From positions 62,001 through 126,000 of the forward strand of contig CAVVFZ010000021.1 in NCBI GenBank assembly GCA_963747555.1: a DNA stretch of 64,000 bases, given 5' to 3'. Numbering within the stretch: the first letter of the stretch is position 1; each line of letters opens with the position of its first letter. The position numbers and the translations under genes were made by a program. The notes beneath the pieces were generated by a model. It had not been told where the DNA came from and did not search any database. It was given only the letters and a program-made list of their open reading frames with translations. Below are positions 50,823 through 60,321 of this stretch, piece by piece. This stretch comes from DUZB01 sp963747555 (lineage in GTDB: Bacteria > Desulfobacterota > DSM-4660 > Desulfatiglandales > Desulfatiglandaceae).

Positions 50823-53224
50823 GGTTTCAGCAGCAGCGTATGCTCCGTGTGCTCATTGATCGCTTTGTCGCTCAACCACCAGTACATTTTGCTCCCATCC
50901 ATAAAAGAGGATATTTGGTCCTTCTGATGGGGGCTGAATAACCGGCCCGTAACTCCCCCGGGAAGAACGGCAGCCACTTTATCCTCATCAGCCATGTCGA
51001 CAACCATGCGCAGTGAAGCGCAAATCGTCACCGAAAACGGGTTATTGGGATCAAAAAGCCCTCGGTATAGTGTCTCTCCGGATCCTCCCATGGGCATAGG
51101 ACCGCTTCCGAGAAGTTCTTTCCCAAAGCCGTTTCTTCGAGTCGGGCTGACCAGCTCAAGGGTGTGAACTTTTCCCCATGTCCAATCTTTCGGGTCTTTG
51201 CCCAGCTCCTCGCTAAGCCGGGTCTTGGCTTCCAATGCCGCTTGATGGAAAAGATCGTTGAGGGTTTCTACTTTTTCAGGGGTCTTCTTGTTGTCAAACC
51301 ACTGGGAAGACCCTTCAAGGACCATCCTCTCCAACCGTTCCTGCCAGAAATACCAGTCATCCAAGAACGTCTCCATTGCCTCCTTACCCAACTCGTCCTC
51401 AAAGACCGCCCTCACAAAAGCGAGGTACGTCGCCTGAAAAATCGTTGGGGCGGCGCTGTCGGGCCTGTCCATGAAATTCCAGCCGGCTAAAATTTTCCCC
51501 ATTTCTTCCGTGTCCTTATGCTCCACGAGAGCCCTGGCCATGATGGGGGCTATTTTTTCCGCCAGGAGATTTTTCTCGTCCCGCTGATATTGCCAGTGGT
51601 CATCCACACTTTTTGGCCCCGGGCTGCCTAAAAGTTCCATCAGTCTTCTGTATCGATAGGATGAGGAGAAACGGGAAGAATAGTAATAGGGATAGTCGCT
51701 GGCAACAACTTTTTGATTACAGGTCCCGACCCATCCCTTATCGGGGTTCGTGCTGTGGGGCATCTGGGATTGTGGAATCCAGCCTTTCCAGTTGTCATCG
51801 CTGTTTACCACCCTGTGTGGAATCGTACCGTCATTATTGGAACGAATGGGAATTTTTCCGCTTGCCCGATATCCTATGTTCCCTGATGTATCGGCAAAAA
51901 CCCAGTTGAGACAGAGCATGGGGACATCCTCAAGGGCCTTGTGTATCTCGTCCACTGACTTTGCCGTGAAAGACCCAAAGATTCCGATGCTGTCTCCCAT
52001 GCTTTCGGCGGGTGCCCAACGCAGCGTGATACATTTATCTGTTTTGAGGCCCTTCAGAACTTCTGATACCACGGGCCCTCTTTTCGTGGTCCTGATTTTG
52101 ATTTCCTCTTCCCGATATCCTCCGGGCGCCTTCTTGTCTTTTATTTTGAGCTTTTCCCGAATCACCTGAAACGGGAAGGAAACCTTTCCTTCCAGGTAGT
52201 GGTCGGGCCGGGCCGGGTCAATCGTCTCCACATACAGGTCCTGCATATCTCCATAATTGTTGGTCATTGCGACGGAAATATAGGAGGTCCTCCCTATGGC
52301 AAATCCCGGCAGACCAGGTATCATGGCGCCCACCACCCGGAACTCCGGCGTGATCAGGCCAAAGGGGTACCACAGTCCGGGCAGGATCCTTGCATCCATA
52401 TGGGGATCTCCCGCCAATATGGGTTTTCCGCCTGAAGAGAGCGCAGGTGAAACCACCCAGTTATTGCTGCCCACTCGGAGAGGCCTGTCGCCTGACATGG
52501 CCAGCAGCTTTTTATAATCGGCAGGAGAAAATCCGTATGAAATTCCCGGTGCCTGTCGGGACCGCTCGCCCGTATCCGAGGGGTCATCAGGATTGATGTT
52601 TATGGGCATAATCTCCCGCGCCTTGTCGGGCCCGACCGTTTCTATCAGCATCTGGGCGATCACCTCTGTCTGGATGTTGGCTGAAGTCGAAAATCCCAAA
52701 TAGTATAAAATGGACAGGGAATCGGCCACAGTCCACGTCTCGGCCCGGATTCCCGCAAGTTTGAATTCCAGTTGGGCATCTTTGGGACAGTCCTTCACAA
52801 AAGCGTTTACACCGTCCACATACCACTGGAAATAGTCCAGGGTCTGCCGGTTCAGAAGAGCGGCCTGCTTTTTGGCGATACGGTGAAGCCCGATGGTTCG
52901 CATGCGCACATCAAGATCCCTGGCCTTTTCCCCTGCTAATTCACAAATGCGCCCCTGGGCGAAAAGCCGCGTCAACTGCATTTGAAAAAGCCTGTCCTGC
53001 GCCGTAACAAACCCCTGCGCCATGATGGCATCGTGAATGTTTTCCGCATAGATATAGGCCATGCCCTTTTCATCCCGTTTAACGGTGACGGATTTTTGAA
53101 GACCGGGCAGGGCCAGTTCCCCATCTTGCTGATAATCGTTGAGATAGGGCAGAAGCAACTTTGCGGCAAAATAGGAAATCACCAGGAATACAAATAAAAA
53201 AGAGAGGCGCTTGATCCATTTCAT
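50819..53224 (-). CDS. Penicillin acylase family N-terminal-nucleophile hydrolase
   Basis: The 801-residue precursor is exported (anchor SFLFVFLVISYFAAKLLLPY) and should be cleaved autocatalytically. The alpha chain has MAYIYAENIHDAIMAQGFVT and QDRLFQMQLTRLFAQGRICE. The beta chain would begin at Ser in GSNNWVVSPA (about residue 265), the Ntn nucleophile; ILAGDPHMDARILPGLWYPF and the Asn in NWVFADTSGNIGYRASGK are typical. The family hydrolyses beta-lactam side chains or acyl-homoserine lactones; the natural substrate is not shown. ATG 53224 has GGAG upstream. Confidence 0.92.
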   Translation of the reverse strand: MKWIKRLSFLFVFLVISYFAAKLLLPYLNDYQQDGELALPGLQKSVTVKRDEKGMAYIYAENIHDAIMAQGFVTAQDRLFQMQLTRLFAQGRICELAGEKARDLDVRMRTIGLHRIAKKQAALLNRQTLDYFQWYVDGVNAFVKDCPKDAQLEFKLAGIRAETWTVADSLSILYYLGFSTSANIQTEVIAQMLIETVGPDKAREIMPININPDDPSDTGERSRQAPGISYGFSPADYKKLLAMSGDRPLRVGSNNWVVSPALSSGGKPILAGDPHMDARILPGLWYPFGLITPEFRVVGAMIPGLPGFAIGRTSYISVAMTNNYGDMQDLYVETIDPARPDHYLEGKVSFPFQVIREKLKIKDKKAPGGYREEEIKIRTTKRGPVVSEVLKGLKTDKCITLRWAPAESMGDSIGIFGSFTAKSVDEIHKALEDVPMLCLNWVFADTSGNIGYRASGKIPIRSNNDGTIPHRVVNSDDNWKGWIPQSQMPHSTNPDKGWVGTCNQKVVASDYPYYYSSRFSSSYRYRRLMELLGSPGPKSVDDHWQYQRDEKNLLAEKIAPIMARALVEHKDTEEMGKILAGWNFMDRPDSAAPTIFQATYLAFVRAVFEDELGKEAMETFLDDWYFWQERLERMVLEGSSQWFDNKKTPEKVETLNDLFHQAALEAKTRLSEELGKDPKDWTWGKVHTLELVSPTRRNGFGKELLGSGPMPMGGSGETLYRGLFDPNNPFSVTICASLRMVVDMADEDKVAAVLPGGVTGRLFSPHQKDQISSFMDGSKMYWWLSDKAINEHTEHTLLLKP

Positions 53225-53600
53225 TGGATTTTCTCCATTTGTTGGGTATAGTCCGTCATCATTGCCCAATTTTTCCTCTACGTCAATAGGATCGCCAGCA
53301 ATTCTTATTATGGCTTATCTGTAATCTGAGGCTATGGGGGTTTGTTTCAAGATGGCGACAATTGTTCGCTTCGAACATCTTTTGCAGATGCATCACCCCA
53401 TTTTTGCCTTACCCAACAGGCGGTAAGACGTTTTTGGCACAGGATACTTCTCTTACGAGTCTGTTTCCAGCCTAATTTTGAAGCTGTACCGCCGTGCAAT
53501 GGAATTGCTAATGGGTTTTGGCGCGGTTTTGAAACAAGCCCCCATGGCCGGTTGTATGCAAAAAGCCATAATGGGAATTGCTGTAGGATCGCTCATTTTG
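53225..53600. other. Gene-free spacer
   Basis: Apart from short unlikely frames, nothing was recognised in these 376 bp between the divergent acylase and cyclase genes. No hairpin repeat copy is present. Confidence 0.5.
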
Positions 53601-53630
53601 TTGACATTCTCCCCAGGATGAAGATATTTT
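53601..53630 (+). promoter_or_regulatory. Probable promoter of the cyclase gene
   Basis: A perfect TTGACA and TATTTT are separated by 18 bp, 36 bp before the ATG. Confidence 0.5.
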
Positions 53631-53665
53631 AGGATAAGCTATCTTGATAACAAGAGGAATAGAGG

Positions 53666-54883
53666 ATGAGAAAATATTACAAGGAGAGATTTGAAGCACA
53701 ACGTCGCATCGCTTCCAAAGTGGCTCTGAGTATCGAGGTCAATGAAATCCTGGAGAAACTGAGAGAAGAAGCCAAGACATTGGTGCCTTCAGCCATGGAG
53801 GTATGCATCCTGATGATAGATCCCGATGCCCCTAAATACACTCGTCCTCTCCAGTGCGCACTCTATAACCGACCGGCAAACTGCCTTTCCTGCAAAAGAA
53901 ACCGCAGTGCAGTGCAGAAGGCCCTCGACAGGAAAAAGGGGGTCGTCATCTCCAGCAGCGAACCGATCCGGCGCCCCGATGGAACCCTCATTCAAACGGG
54001 CCCTGAGATGGCCCTGCCCATCTTCGTAAATAACGAGATCCTTGGCATAATCAACCTTGTCTCCAGGCCGGGAACAAAGTTCACCCGAAAGGATTTCTAT
54101 CTCATGCGAGACCTCTCGGAAACTGCCGGAGATATTATTCTTAGAACCAAAAAGCAGTGGGAGATAACCCAGGACAAGATAAAAATCAGCCAGATGCTTG
54201 CCCATTTATCTCCTTTTGTTCCCCAGTCCGTGCGCCGTATCGTAGAACATCATCCCGAAATGCTCAATCAGGAAAAAAAGAACATGGAGGTTACCGTCCT
54301 GTTTCTGGATCTCGAAGGCTATACCCACTTGAGCACCACGCGACCGGAAACCGAGGTCAACGAGATGGTGGAAAAGATGTTCTCCAGCTTTGTGGATCCC
54401 ATCCACAGATCCGGAGGAGATATCAATGAGACCGCGGGGGATGGATTGATGATTATATTCAAGAACGACGATGCCGTAACCAATGCAATCCATGCGGTGA
54501 AAGCCGCTTTTGACATCCAAAGAATCAATACGGATCTGAATATGCGATTGAGCAGCCGGTTTGATCCGATCAATGTCAATATAGGGATCAATTCGGGAAC
54601 CGCCCTGGTGGGCATGACGCGATTCAAAGGATCGCTGGACACCCGCATGACCTACACGGCAACCGGAAACGTTACCAACGTTGCCGCACGGCTGGCCGAT
54701 TATGCAAAGGGGGGCGATATGATCATCGGCGAAGGCACAAAAAAGATGATTGAGGGGTTGTGGCCGGTTTATGACCTGGGAGAAGTGCATTTGAAAGGTA
54801 TTGATGACCCCGTAAGGATCTACTCGCTCAAGCCAAGCCAATCAATTCCGCAATCCTTGTCTTACACCTCCAGCACTGCATGA
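53666..54883 (+). CDS. GAF-domain class III adenylate/guanylate cyclase
   Basis: The 405-residue cytoplasmic protein has a GAF domain from about 15 to 170, with an unusual Cys cluster LQCALYNRPANCLSCKRN near residues 65-85. A class III cyclase domain follows from about 205. The metal-binding Asp residues are in LFLDLEGYTHLSTTRPETEV and INETAGDGLMIIFKNDDAVT; the transition-state Asn and Arg region is in MTYTATGNVTNVAARLADYA. It makes cAMP or cGMP in response to a GAF ligand. The following rluA-like gene overlaps it by 4 bp. Confidence 0.9.
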   Translation: MRKYYKERFEAQRRIASKVALSIEVNEILEKLREEAKTLVPSAMEVCILMIDPDAPKYTRPLQCALYNRPANCLSCKRNRSAVQKALDRKKGVVISSSEPIRRPDGTLIQTGPEMALPIFVNNEILGIINLVSRPGTKFTRKDFYLMRDLSETAGDIILRTKKQWEITQDKIKISQMLAHLSPFVPQSVRRIVEHHPEMLNQEKKNMEVTVLFLDLEGYTHLSTTRPETEVNEMVEKMFSSFVDPIHRSGGDINETAGDGLMIIFKNDDAVTNAIHAVKAAFDIQRINTDLNMRLSSRFDPINVNIGINSGTALVGMTRFKGSLDTRMTYTATGNVTNVAARLADYAKGGDMIIGEGTKKMIEGLWPVYDLGEVHLKGIDDPVRIYSLKPSQSIPQSLSYTSSTA

Positions 54884-55827
54884 AACGGAAAGCTTTTATT
54901 CACATCCCCCGGGACCAGGCAGGAACCGCAGTTCTGGATTTTCTCTGCCGCCGCTTCACCTATCATCATCGGGACCAATGGGAAGGCCTGATTGGGTGTG
55001 AAAAGGTTCTGATCAACGGCAGGCCCTGCATTCCAGGAACCATTCTCGAATGCGGTAACTCCTTGGAATATTTACAACCTGAGGAGGAAGAACCTCCTGT
55101 GAGCACGAATTACTCCATTGTGTTTGAGGATCGGGCATTGCTTGTGATCAACAAGCCAGGGAACCTTCCCTGTCATCCAGGGGGTCGATACTTCGGAAAT
55201 ACCCTCTGGGGTCTTCTCAAAACCAGGACCGGGGGAGAACCCTTCTTTTTCGTAAACAGGATTGACAGGGAAACTTCCGGGATTGTTTTGCTCACAAAAA
55301 CGCCAGCGGCCGCAAAAAATTGTCAGGGGCAGTTTCAGTCGGGCACTGTCCGAAAAATCTACTTGGTGGCCGTGGAAGGCGATTTCCCCTCCGGGCCGCT
55401 TTGCGCGGAGGGTTGGCTGTCCCGGGACGAGACCAGCCAGATCAGGAAGAAACAGCGTTTTTCTCCCATGGACTCCGAGCCGGAAATTCCGGACGAAAGT
55501 CAACGATGCCTCACGCAATTCCGTCTGATAGACAGATGTCGAGGAAGGTCCCTCGTATCCGCATGTCCCGAAACAGGCCGGCTGCACCAGATTCGTGCAA
55601 CGCTTTCTTCCCTGGGATATCCCGTGGTTGGAGACAAGATCTACGGTGTAGACGACACACTGTTTCTGAAGTTTATCGAAAAACGATTAACGGAAGAAGA
55701 CCGAAGCAGATTATGTCTTCAGCGTCAGGCCCTTCATTCCGAATCAATTGAGCTTAAACATCCCGAAGACGGTAGACGACTCCATTTCAAAGCGGAAATG
55801 CCAAAGGATATGGCAGAACTTTTTTAG
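54880..55827 (+). CDS. RluA-family pseudouridine synthase
   Basis: The 315-residue RNA-modifying enzyme has an N-terminal S4-like region (HRDQWEGLIGCEKVLINGRP) and the catalytic motif NRIDRETSGIVLLTKTPAAA with the nucleophilic Asp (about residue 130). IVFEDRALLVINKPGNLPCH precedes it and GRLHQIRATLSSLGYPVVGD follows. It converts uridine to pseudouridine in rRNA or tRNA; the exact site is unclear. The start overlaps the cyclase stop as ATGA, so they are coupled, which is an unusual combination. Confidence 0.92.
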   Translation: MKRKAFIHIPRDQAGTAVLDFLCRRFTYHHRDQWEGLIGCEKVLINGRPCIPGTILECGNSLEYLQPEEEEPPVSTNYSIVFEDRALLVINKPGNLPCHPGGRYFGNTLWGLLKTRTGGEPFFFVNRIDRETSGIVLLTKTPAAAKNCQGQFQSGTVRKIYLVAVEGDFPSGPLCAEGWLSRDETSQIRKKQRFSPMDSEPEIPDESQRCLTQFRLIDRCRGRSLVSACPETGRLHQIRATLSSLGYPVVGDKIYGVDDTLFLKFIEKRLTEEDRSRLCLQRQALHSESIELKHPEDGRRLHFKAEMPKDMAELF

Positions 55828-55859
55828 GCTGTGTCGTTAGGCAAAAGAGGAGGAGATCC

Positions 55860-56489
55860 ATGGAACCCCCGCAGGTTCAATTAAGCGACTGGTTTCAAAA
55901 AGGCTTTCGACAGTACAAAGAAAATATTTCGATCGTGATCCCTGCATCCTTTATCGCTCTCATTCTAAGCGTATGCAGCGCGGGAATTCTGGCGGGCCCC
56001 ATGCTTTCAGGCATCCTCATCATTACGTTGGGATTGCTGGACGGACGAGAACCGAAGCCGAGGGTTTCAGATCTCTTTAAGGGATTCAGGTTTTTCCTTC
56101 ACTCCCTGCTTTTTGTGGTGCTCTGGGGAATCCTCGTCTCGGCGGGGACACTGTTCCTTCTTTCCTTGCCGGGTGTTGGACAACTGGCCGCCTTGTTCTT
56201 CTTGTATGCCGCGCAGGCATTTCTGATGTTTGGTCCTTTCCTGATTGTGGACCGAAACATGGATTTCAGGAGTGCATCTGTTGTCGCTTTTCAAACGGTG
56301 AAAGGAAATTTCTGGTCGTTTTTGAGCGTGTCGGCCGTTGCAAGCGTCGTCGGCAGTATCGGAATCATCCTGTTCGGGATCGGCGTTATCCTGACGGCCC
56401 CCCTGCAGATTTGTATTCTCACCGTTGCCTATCGAGCTGTTTTTGGTGTTGTAGAAGGCGAGAATGGGTCAGTTGGAAATGCCCGCTGA
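55860..56489 (+). CDS. Multi-pass membrane protein
   Basis: No clear family was recognised. The 209-residue protein has about five predicted helices: ISIVIPASFIALILSVCSAG, GPMLSGILIITLGLL, LLFVVLWGILVSAGTLFLLS, LAALFFLYAAQAFLMFGPFL and a Gly-rich terminal pair (VVGSIGIILFGIGVILTAPL). It resembles DUF-type glycerophosphodiester-phosphodiesterase membrane domains in layout. AGGAGGAG precedes the ATG. The stop overlaps the convergent mscS gene by 21 bp. Confidence 0.68.
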   Translation: MEPPQVQLSDWFQKGFRQYKENISIVIPASFIALILSVCSAGILAGPMLSGILIITLGLLDGREPKPRVSDLFKGFRFFLHSLLFVVLWGILVSAGTLFLLSLPGVGQLAALFFLYAAQAFLMFGPFLIVDRNMDFRSASVVAFQTVKGNFWSFLSVSAVASVVGSIGIILFGIGVILTAPLQICILTVAYRAVFGVVEGENGSVGNAR

Positions 56490-57293
56490 TTTCGCTTCGC
56501 CGCTTATTTCCAGCCTGGGGGAAGCCATCTTGATTCCTTCCTGATCCAGTTTCGTCTTGATCTTCTCATTCAGGCCCCACCGGCCTGTAAGGACATGCTT
56601 TCTCTCCACCCAGAACCGCGCCAACATCTCCAGGTAGCCGGGCGCGAATTTGTCAATGACCACCCGCGGAGCGGGCTTCTCCAGAACGATGTCATCCGCT
56701 TTCAAGATTTCCGTCACTAACTCCATAGCCTTTTTTACATCTTGATCCAAGGCGATATAGAAATGAATATCCAGCCTGCGATTGGGTCTGACGCTGGAAT
56801 TGGTTACTTTGTCATTGAGGACTTTATGGTTGGGGATGTAGATTACCTTGCCGTCAAAGGTTTTGATCCGTGTGTGCATGACGCTGATGAGATCCACCGT
56901 GCCCATGGAATCCCCGATCTGAATGACCTCCCCTTTTTTGAATGGAAGCTGGGGAAGGTAAGGTTTCCCGATGATGTAAGCGGCCATGGATATCATCACG
57001 ATAACCATGATAACGCGGAAAAGGAGCGCGCCGGGAAAACCGACCATATTGAGGACGACCAGGGCGCCGATCAGCAGGACCAGGATATGCATGCCGGTCT
57101 GTGAATAGGCTGCCTTCCGCTCCGGCATGCCCGCTTTAATGAGGAGGGCGGACACAAATTTACCCAGGTACTTTACCAGGATCAGCACAATCAGAAGGAG
57201 AATCATCCCCTTTACGACCATCGGGCCCAATGTCCCGCCAATCTGGCTGATCTGGTCTACATAATTGTGGATGCCGAAAGAAATTTGGTCCAT
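56469..57293 (-). CDS. mscS: MscS-type small-conductance mechanosensitive channel
   Basis: The 274-residue channel lets solutes out on osmotic downshock. The pore helix region VVLNMVGFPGALLFRVIMVI and the beta domain KKGEVIQIGDSMGTVDLISV, TRIKTFDGKVIYIPNHKVLN are MscS landmarks, followed by SVRPNRRLDIHFYIALDQDV. Three N-terminal membrane helices are present. AGGAGGTGTCGT precedes the ATG. It stands alone and converges with the membrane-protein gene at 55860. Confidence 0.92.
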   Translation of the reverse strand: MDQISFGIHNYVDQISQIGGTLGPMVVKGMILLLIVLILVKYLGKFVSALLIKAGMPERKAAYSQTGMHILVLLIGALVVLNMVGFPGALLFRVIMVIVMISMAAYIIGKPYLPQLPFKKGEVIQIGDSMGTVDLISVMHTRIKTFDGKVIYIPNHKVLNDKVTNSSVRPNRRLDIHFYIALDQDVKKAMELVTEILKADDIVLEKPAPRVVIDKFAPGYLEMLARFWVERKHVLTGRWGLNEKIKTKLDQEGIKMASPRLEISGEAKSAGISN

Positions 57294-57372
57294 ACGACAC
57301 CTCCTCTGAAATCAAGCTCAACCAGATTGTTCCTTGACGATGACTGCAAGCGGTATTTATCCAGCGAACAGC

Positions 57373-57897
57373 CTATCCGTCTTTTTCGTGGATAGCCGCA
57401 CAATCCGATGGGTCGCCATGGAGTTTCCTAAGGGCATGTTTGAGGGCGGGCAGAACGACGGAGAGGTTGTCCCTTGCCCCTCCGGGACTGCCCGGCAAAT
57501 TAATCACAAGGGAGTTCCCCCTCACCCCCGCCATGGCCCTGGAGATCATGGCATGCGGCGTTTTCAGAAGGCTTGCGGCGCGCATGGCCTCCGGAATACC
57601 GGGGATCGGGTAATCGATAATTTCTTCCATTGCCTGGGGCGTGACGTCCCTGGGACTCAGGCCCGTGCCTCCCGAGGTAATCACGAGCGCCAGGCCATCC
57701 TCATCAATCCATTGAATAATCCGCCTGGAGATCTGCTGTCTGTCGTCAGGGACAATTTCTTTCTTGGCCACCTGAAAACCTTCGGCTTTCAGCATGTCAG
57801 CCACGATCTTTCCACTTTCATCCTCACGAAGGCCGGCAGAGCCCTTGTCGCTTACAGTCAGCACTCCCGACAGAAAGATGTCACGCATCCCTTTCAC
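57373..57897 (-). CDS. mogA: Molybdenum cofactor biosynthesis protein MogA/MoaB
   Basis: The 174-residue protein adenylylates molybdopterin. LSGVLTVSDKGSAGLREDES, ALVITSGGTGLSPRDVTPQA and GVRGNSLVINLPGSPGGARD are the MogA signature loops. GTG 57897 is used, with AGAGGA near the end of the EF-G gene upstream; ATG 57888 is an alternative. It follows the EF-G-like gene by 5 bp. Mo enzymes are implied by the oxidoreductase remnants at the right end of the window. Confidence 0.92.
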   Translation of the reverse strand: MKGMRDIFLSGVLTVSDKGSAGLREDESGKIVADMLKAEGFQVAKKEIVPDDRQQISRRIIQWIDEDGLALVITSGGTGLSPRDVTPQAMEEIIDYPIPGIPEAMRAASLLKTPHAMISRAMAGVRGNSLVINLPGSPGGARDNLSVVLPALKHALRKLHGDPSDCAAIHEKDG

Positions 57898-57902
57898 CCG
57901 GT

Positions 57903-59981
57903 CTATTCCTCTTTATGGGCCGCGGCAATAACCTTCTCCGCCAATTGGGAGGGAACCTCTTCATAATGGTCTTGTTCCATGGTGAAAGTGCCACGTCCGC
58001 CAGTGATGGCATTCAGGTCAAGGGCATATTTTTGAACTTCCACCATGGGCACATGGGCCATGATTACCTGATACTTTCCCTTGGAATCCATCCCGAGCAC
58101 TCTTCCCCTCCGGCTGTTCAGATCGCCCATTACATCACCCATCACCTCTTCGGGGACGGTGATTTCCATTTTCATAATAGGCTCCAGAAGGGTTGGACTG
58201 GCTTCCTGCATGCCTTTCTTGAGGCACATGGCCGCGGCGATCTTGAATGCCATTTCAGACGAATCCACCTCATGAGACTTGCCGTCATAGAAACGCACCT
58301 TCAGATCGACGATCGGATATCCCGCCAGCGCCCCAGTCGCAAGGGTTTCTTGAAGGCCTTTTTCGACCGCGGGGACAAAGTTTCTGGGCACATTCATTCC
58401 GGTGAGATTTTCGTGAAATTCAAAACCGGTTCCGGGAGGCAGCGGGGTGACATCAAAATGGACCTCTGCGAACTGACCTCTCCCGCCAGATTGCTTCTTA
58501 TGCCTGTACACTACCCCCTTGGCGGCTTTCTTGATAGTCTCCCTGTAGGGGACCTTCACGGGAACCAGATTCACTTCAACACCGAACTTTCTGGCCAGTT
58601 TTTCGCACGCGGTTTCCAGATGGATCTGGCCTGTCCCGCTCAAAATCACCTCAGCGGTGGTCTGGTCTCTTTCCAATTTCAACGTGGGGTCTTCTTCAAG
58701 AAGTTTTGCAAAAGAACTAAAGACCTTATCCTCACTTCCCTTGACTTTTGCCTGTACCGCGTACGAAATTACAGCAGGCAGCCCCTGAGTGAGCTGGTAA
58801 ATAATAGGGTCCTTTGCTGAACAAAGCGTGTTTCCGGTGGTCGTCTCCTTGAGTTTGGGAATGGCTACAATGTCTCCCGGCCCGGCCGCTTCAACCGGTT
58901 GCTGTTTCTTTCCTTCAAGGGCTAAGAGCTGGCCGAATTTTTCCTTGACATCCTTATTGGCGTTGTAGACCGTTGAATCGGACTCAACGGTTCCTGAAAA
59001 CACCCTCATAATCGTAAGCCGGCCGGCAAAAGGATCCGCAACGGTTTTAAATACGAGAGCGGAGAAAGGGGAATCCACAGAGGGAATCCTCTCAATCACT
59101 TCATCGCTGTCGACCGCCTTGCCCTGTTTCGGCGGAATTTCCAGGGGCGAGGGAAGCCCTTGAACAATCAGGTCCATCAACTGCGGCACGCCGATATTCA
59201 GCAGGGAAGAACCGCAGACAATGGGGACCAGTATCCCGGACTTGATACCGGCGTAAAGGGTCTCTTCTATCTCCTGATCGGAAAGCTCTTCCCCTTCCAG
59301 GTATTTCTCCATCAATCCGTCATTGGCTTCAACGATATTTTCGATGATCTTCTCCCGCCATTCTTCAACAAGATCCATCATGTCCGCGGGAATATCCTCT
59401 TTTTGAAACTTTCCGCTTCCATCGGGCTCATAGATATAGGCCTTCTTCTTAATCAGATCCACGATCCCCGAGAACTTGTCTTCAGCGCCGATGGGAAGAA
59501 AAACCGGCGTGGCCTTTATCTCGAGTCCCTCCGAAATATCATCGATAACTTTATAGAAATCAGACCTTTCCCGATCCATTTTGTTAACGAATATCATTCT
59601 CGGCAGTTCTCTTTCGTTCGCAAAATTCCACACCTTTTCCGTGCCCACCTTTACTCCGGAAATGGCGCTGACAACCACGACCGCTCCGTCGGCCGCATCA
59701 AGAGAAAATTTGGTATCGGACAGGAAATTGTCGTCTCCCGGAGTATCCAGTATATTGATCTTGTTCTTTTTCCATTTAGCATGGTGAAAGGCCGTGCTGA
59801 GGCTGCTGCGCCTCTTGATTTCCTCCGGTTCAAAATCAAAGCTTGATGTGCCATCGTCCACCTTTCCCAGTCGCGTGGTGGATTTTCCATTAAACAGCAT
59901 CGCCTCGGCCAATGAAGTTTTACCGGAGCCCCCATGTGCAATTAGGGCAACATTTCTCAATTGTTCAGCCACATTTTCCAT
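57903..59981 (-). CDS. EF-G-like translational GTPase with altered G3 motif
   Basis: The 692-residue protein has the EF-G domain order. G1 is LIAHGGSGKTSLAEAMLF, G3 is ILDTPGDDNFLSDTKFSLDA, and NKMD is G4. The standard EF-G G3 reads DTPGHVDF with the catalytic His; here DTPGDDNF has Asp instead, so GTP hydrolysis may be slow or absent, as in EF-G-like paralogues of many anaerobes. Domains II-V are complete (KYQVIMAHVPMVEVQKYALD and GRGTFTMEQDHYEEVPSQLA). A second, canonical EF-G is expected elsewhere. It probably has a specialised role in recycling or stress. Confidence 0.9.
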   Translation of the reverse strand: MENVAEQLRNVALIAHGGSGKTSLAEAMLFNGKSTTRLGKVDDGTSSFDFEPEEIKRRSSLSTAFHHAKWKKNKINILDTPGDDNFLSDTKFSLDAADGAVVVVSAISGVKVGTEKVWNFANERELPRMIFVNKMDRERSDFYKVIDDISEGLEIKATPVFLPIGAEDKFSGIVDLIKKKAYIYEPDGSGKFQKEDIPADMMDLVEEWREKIIENIVEANDGLMEKYLEGEELSDQEIEETLYAGIKSGILVPIVCGSSLLNIGVPQLMDLIVQGLPSPLEIPPKQGKAVDSDEVIERIPSVDSPFSALVFKTVADPFAGRLTIMRVFSGTVESDSTVYNANKDVKEKFGQLLALEGKKQQPVEAAGPGDIVAIPKLKETTTGNTLCSAKDPIIYQLTQGLPAVISYAVQAKVKGSEDKVFSSFAKLLEEDPTLKLERDQTTAEVILSGTGQIHLETACEKLARKFGVEVNLVPVKVPYRETIKKAAKGVVYRHKKQSGGRGQFAEVHFDVTPLPPGTGFEFHENLTGMNVPRNFVPAVEKGLQETLATGALAGYPIVDLKVRFYDGKSHEVDSSEMAFKIAAAMCLKKGMQEASPTLLEPIMKMEITVPEEVMGDVMGDLNSRRGRVLGMDSKGKYQVIMAHVPMVEVQKYALDLNAITGGRGTFTMEQDHYEEVPSQLAEKVIAAAHKEE

Positions 59982-60321
59982 GCTAAGATCCTTTCGTTAA
60001 TAAAATAATAAAACGGAATTGATAAACCACATTATTTCCAGCAGTTTGGATACGTTCCATGTTTCGTGTCCACTCGGGACGGATAGAGTGAGAATTTGAA
60101 AAATACATTAACAGGCAATTTAAAGTCAAGCCAAGAATTTTCCGACCACCGATTCTCAGGTTGACTATTGACAAGCCTTCTGCAAACGGCAATGATGCAG
60201 GAAGTGGTTTCGGCAAATTCCAGGGGGCCGGGTTCCCATGGTCACACCGTATTCGGGGAAGCTTCCACCACTCAATCACCCGAATATCCGATGCGATTCA
60301 CACAACCGACAGGGAGTTTTT
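59982..60321. other. Gene-free spacer
   Basis: No gene was recognised in the 340 bp between the divergent EF-G-like and lipase genes. TTGACTATTGACAAG near 60160 could be a -35 region for the lipase gene. Confidence 0.45.
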
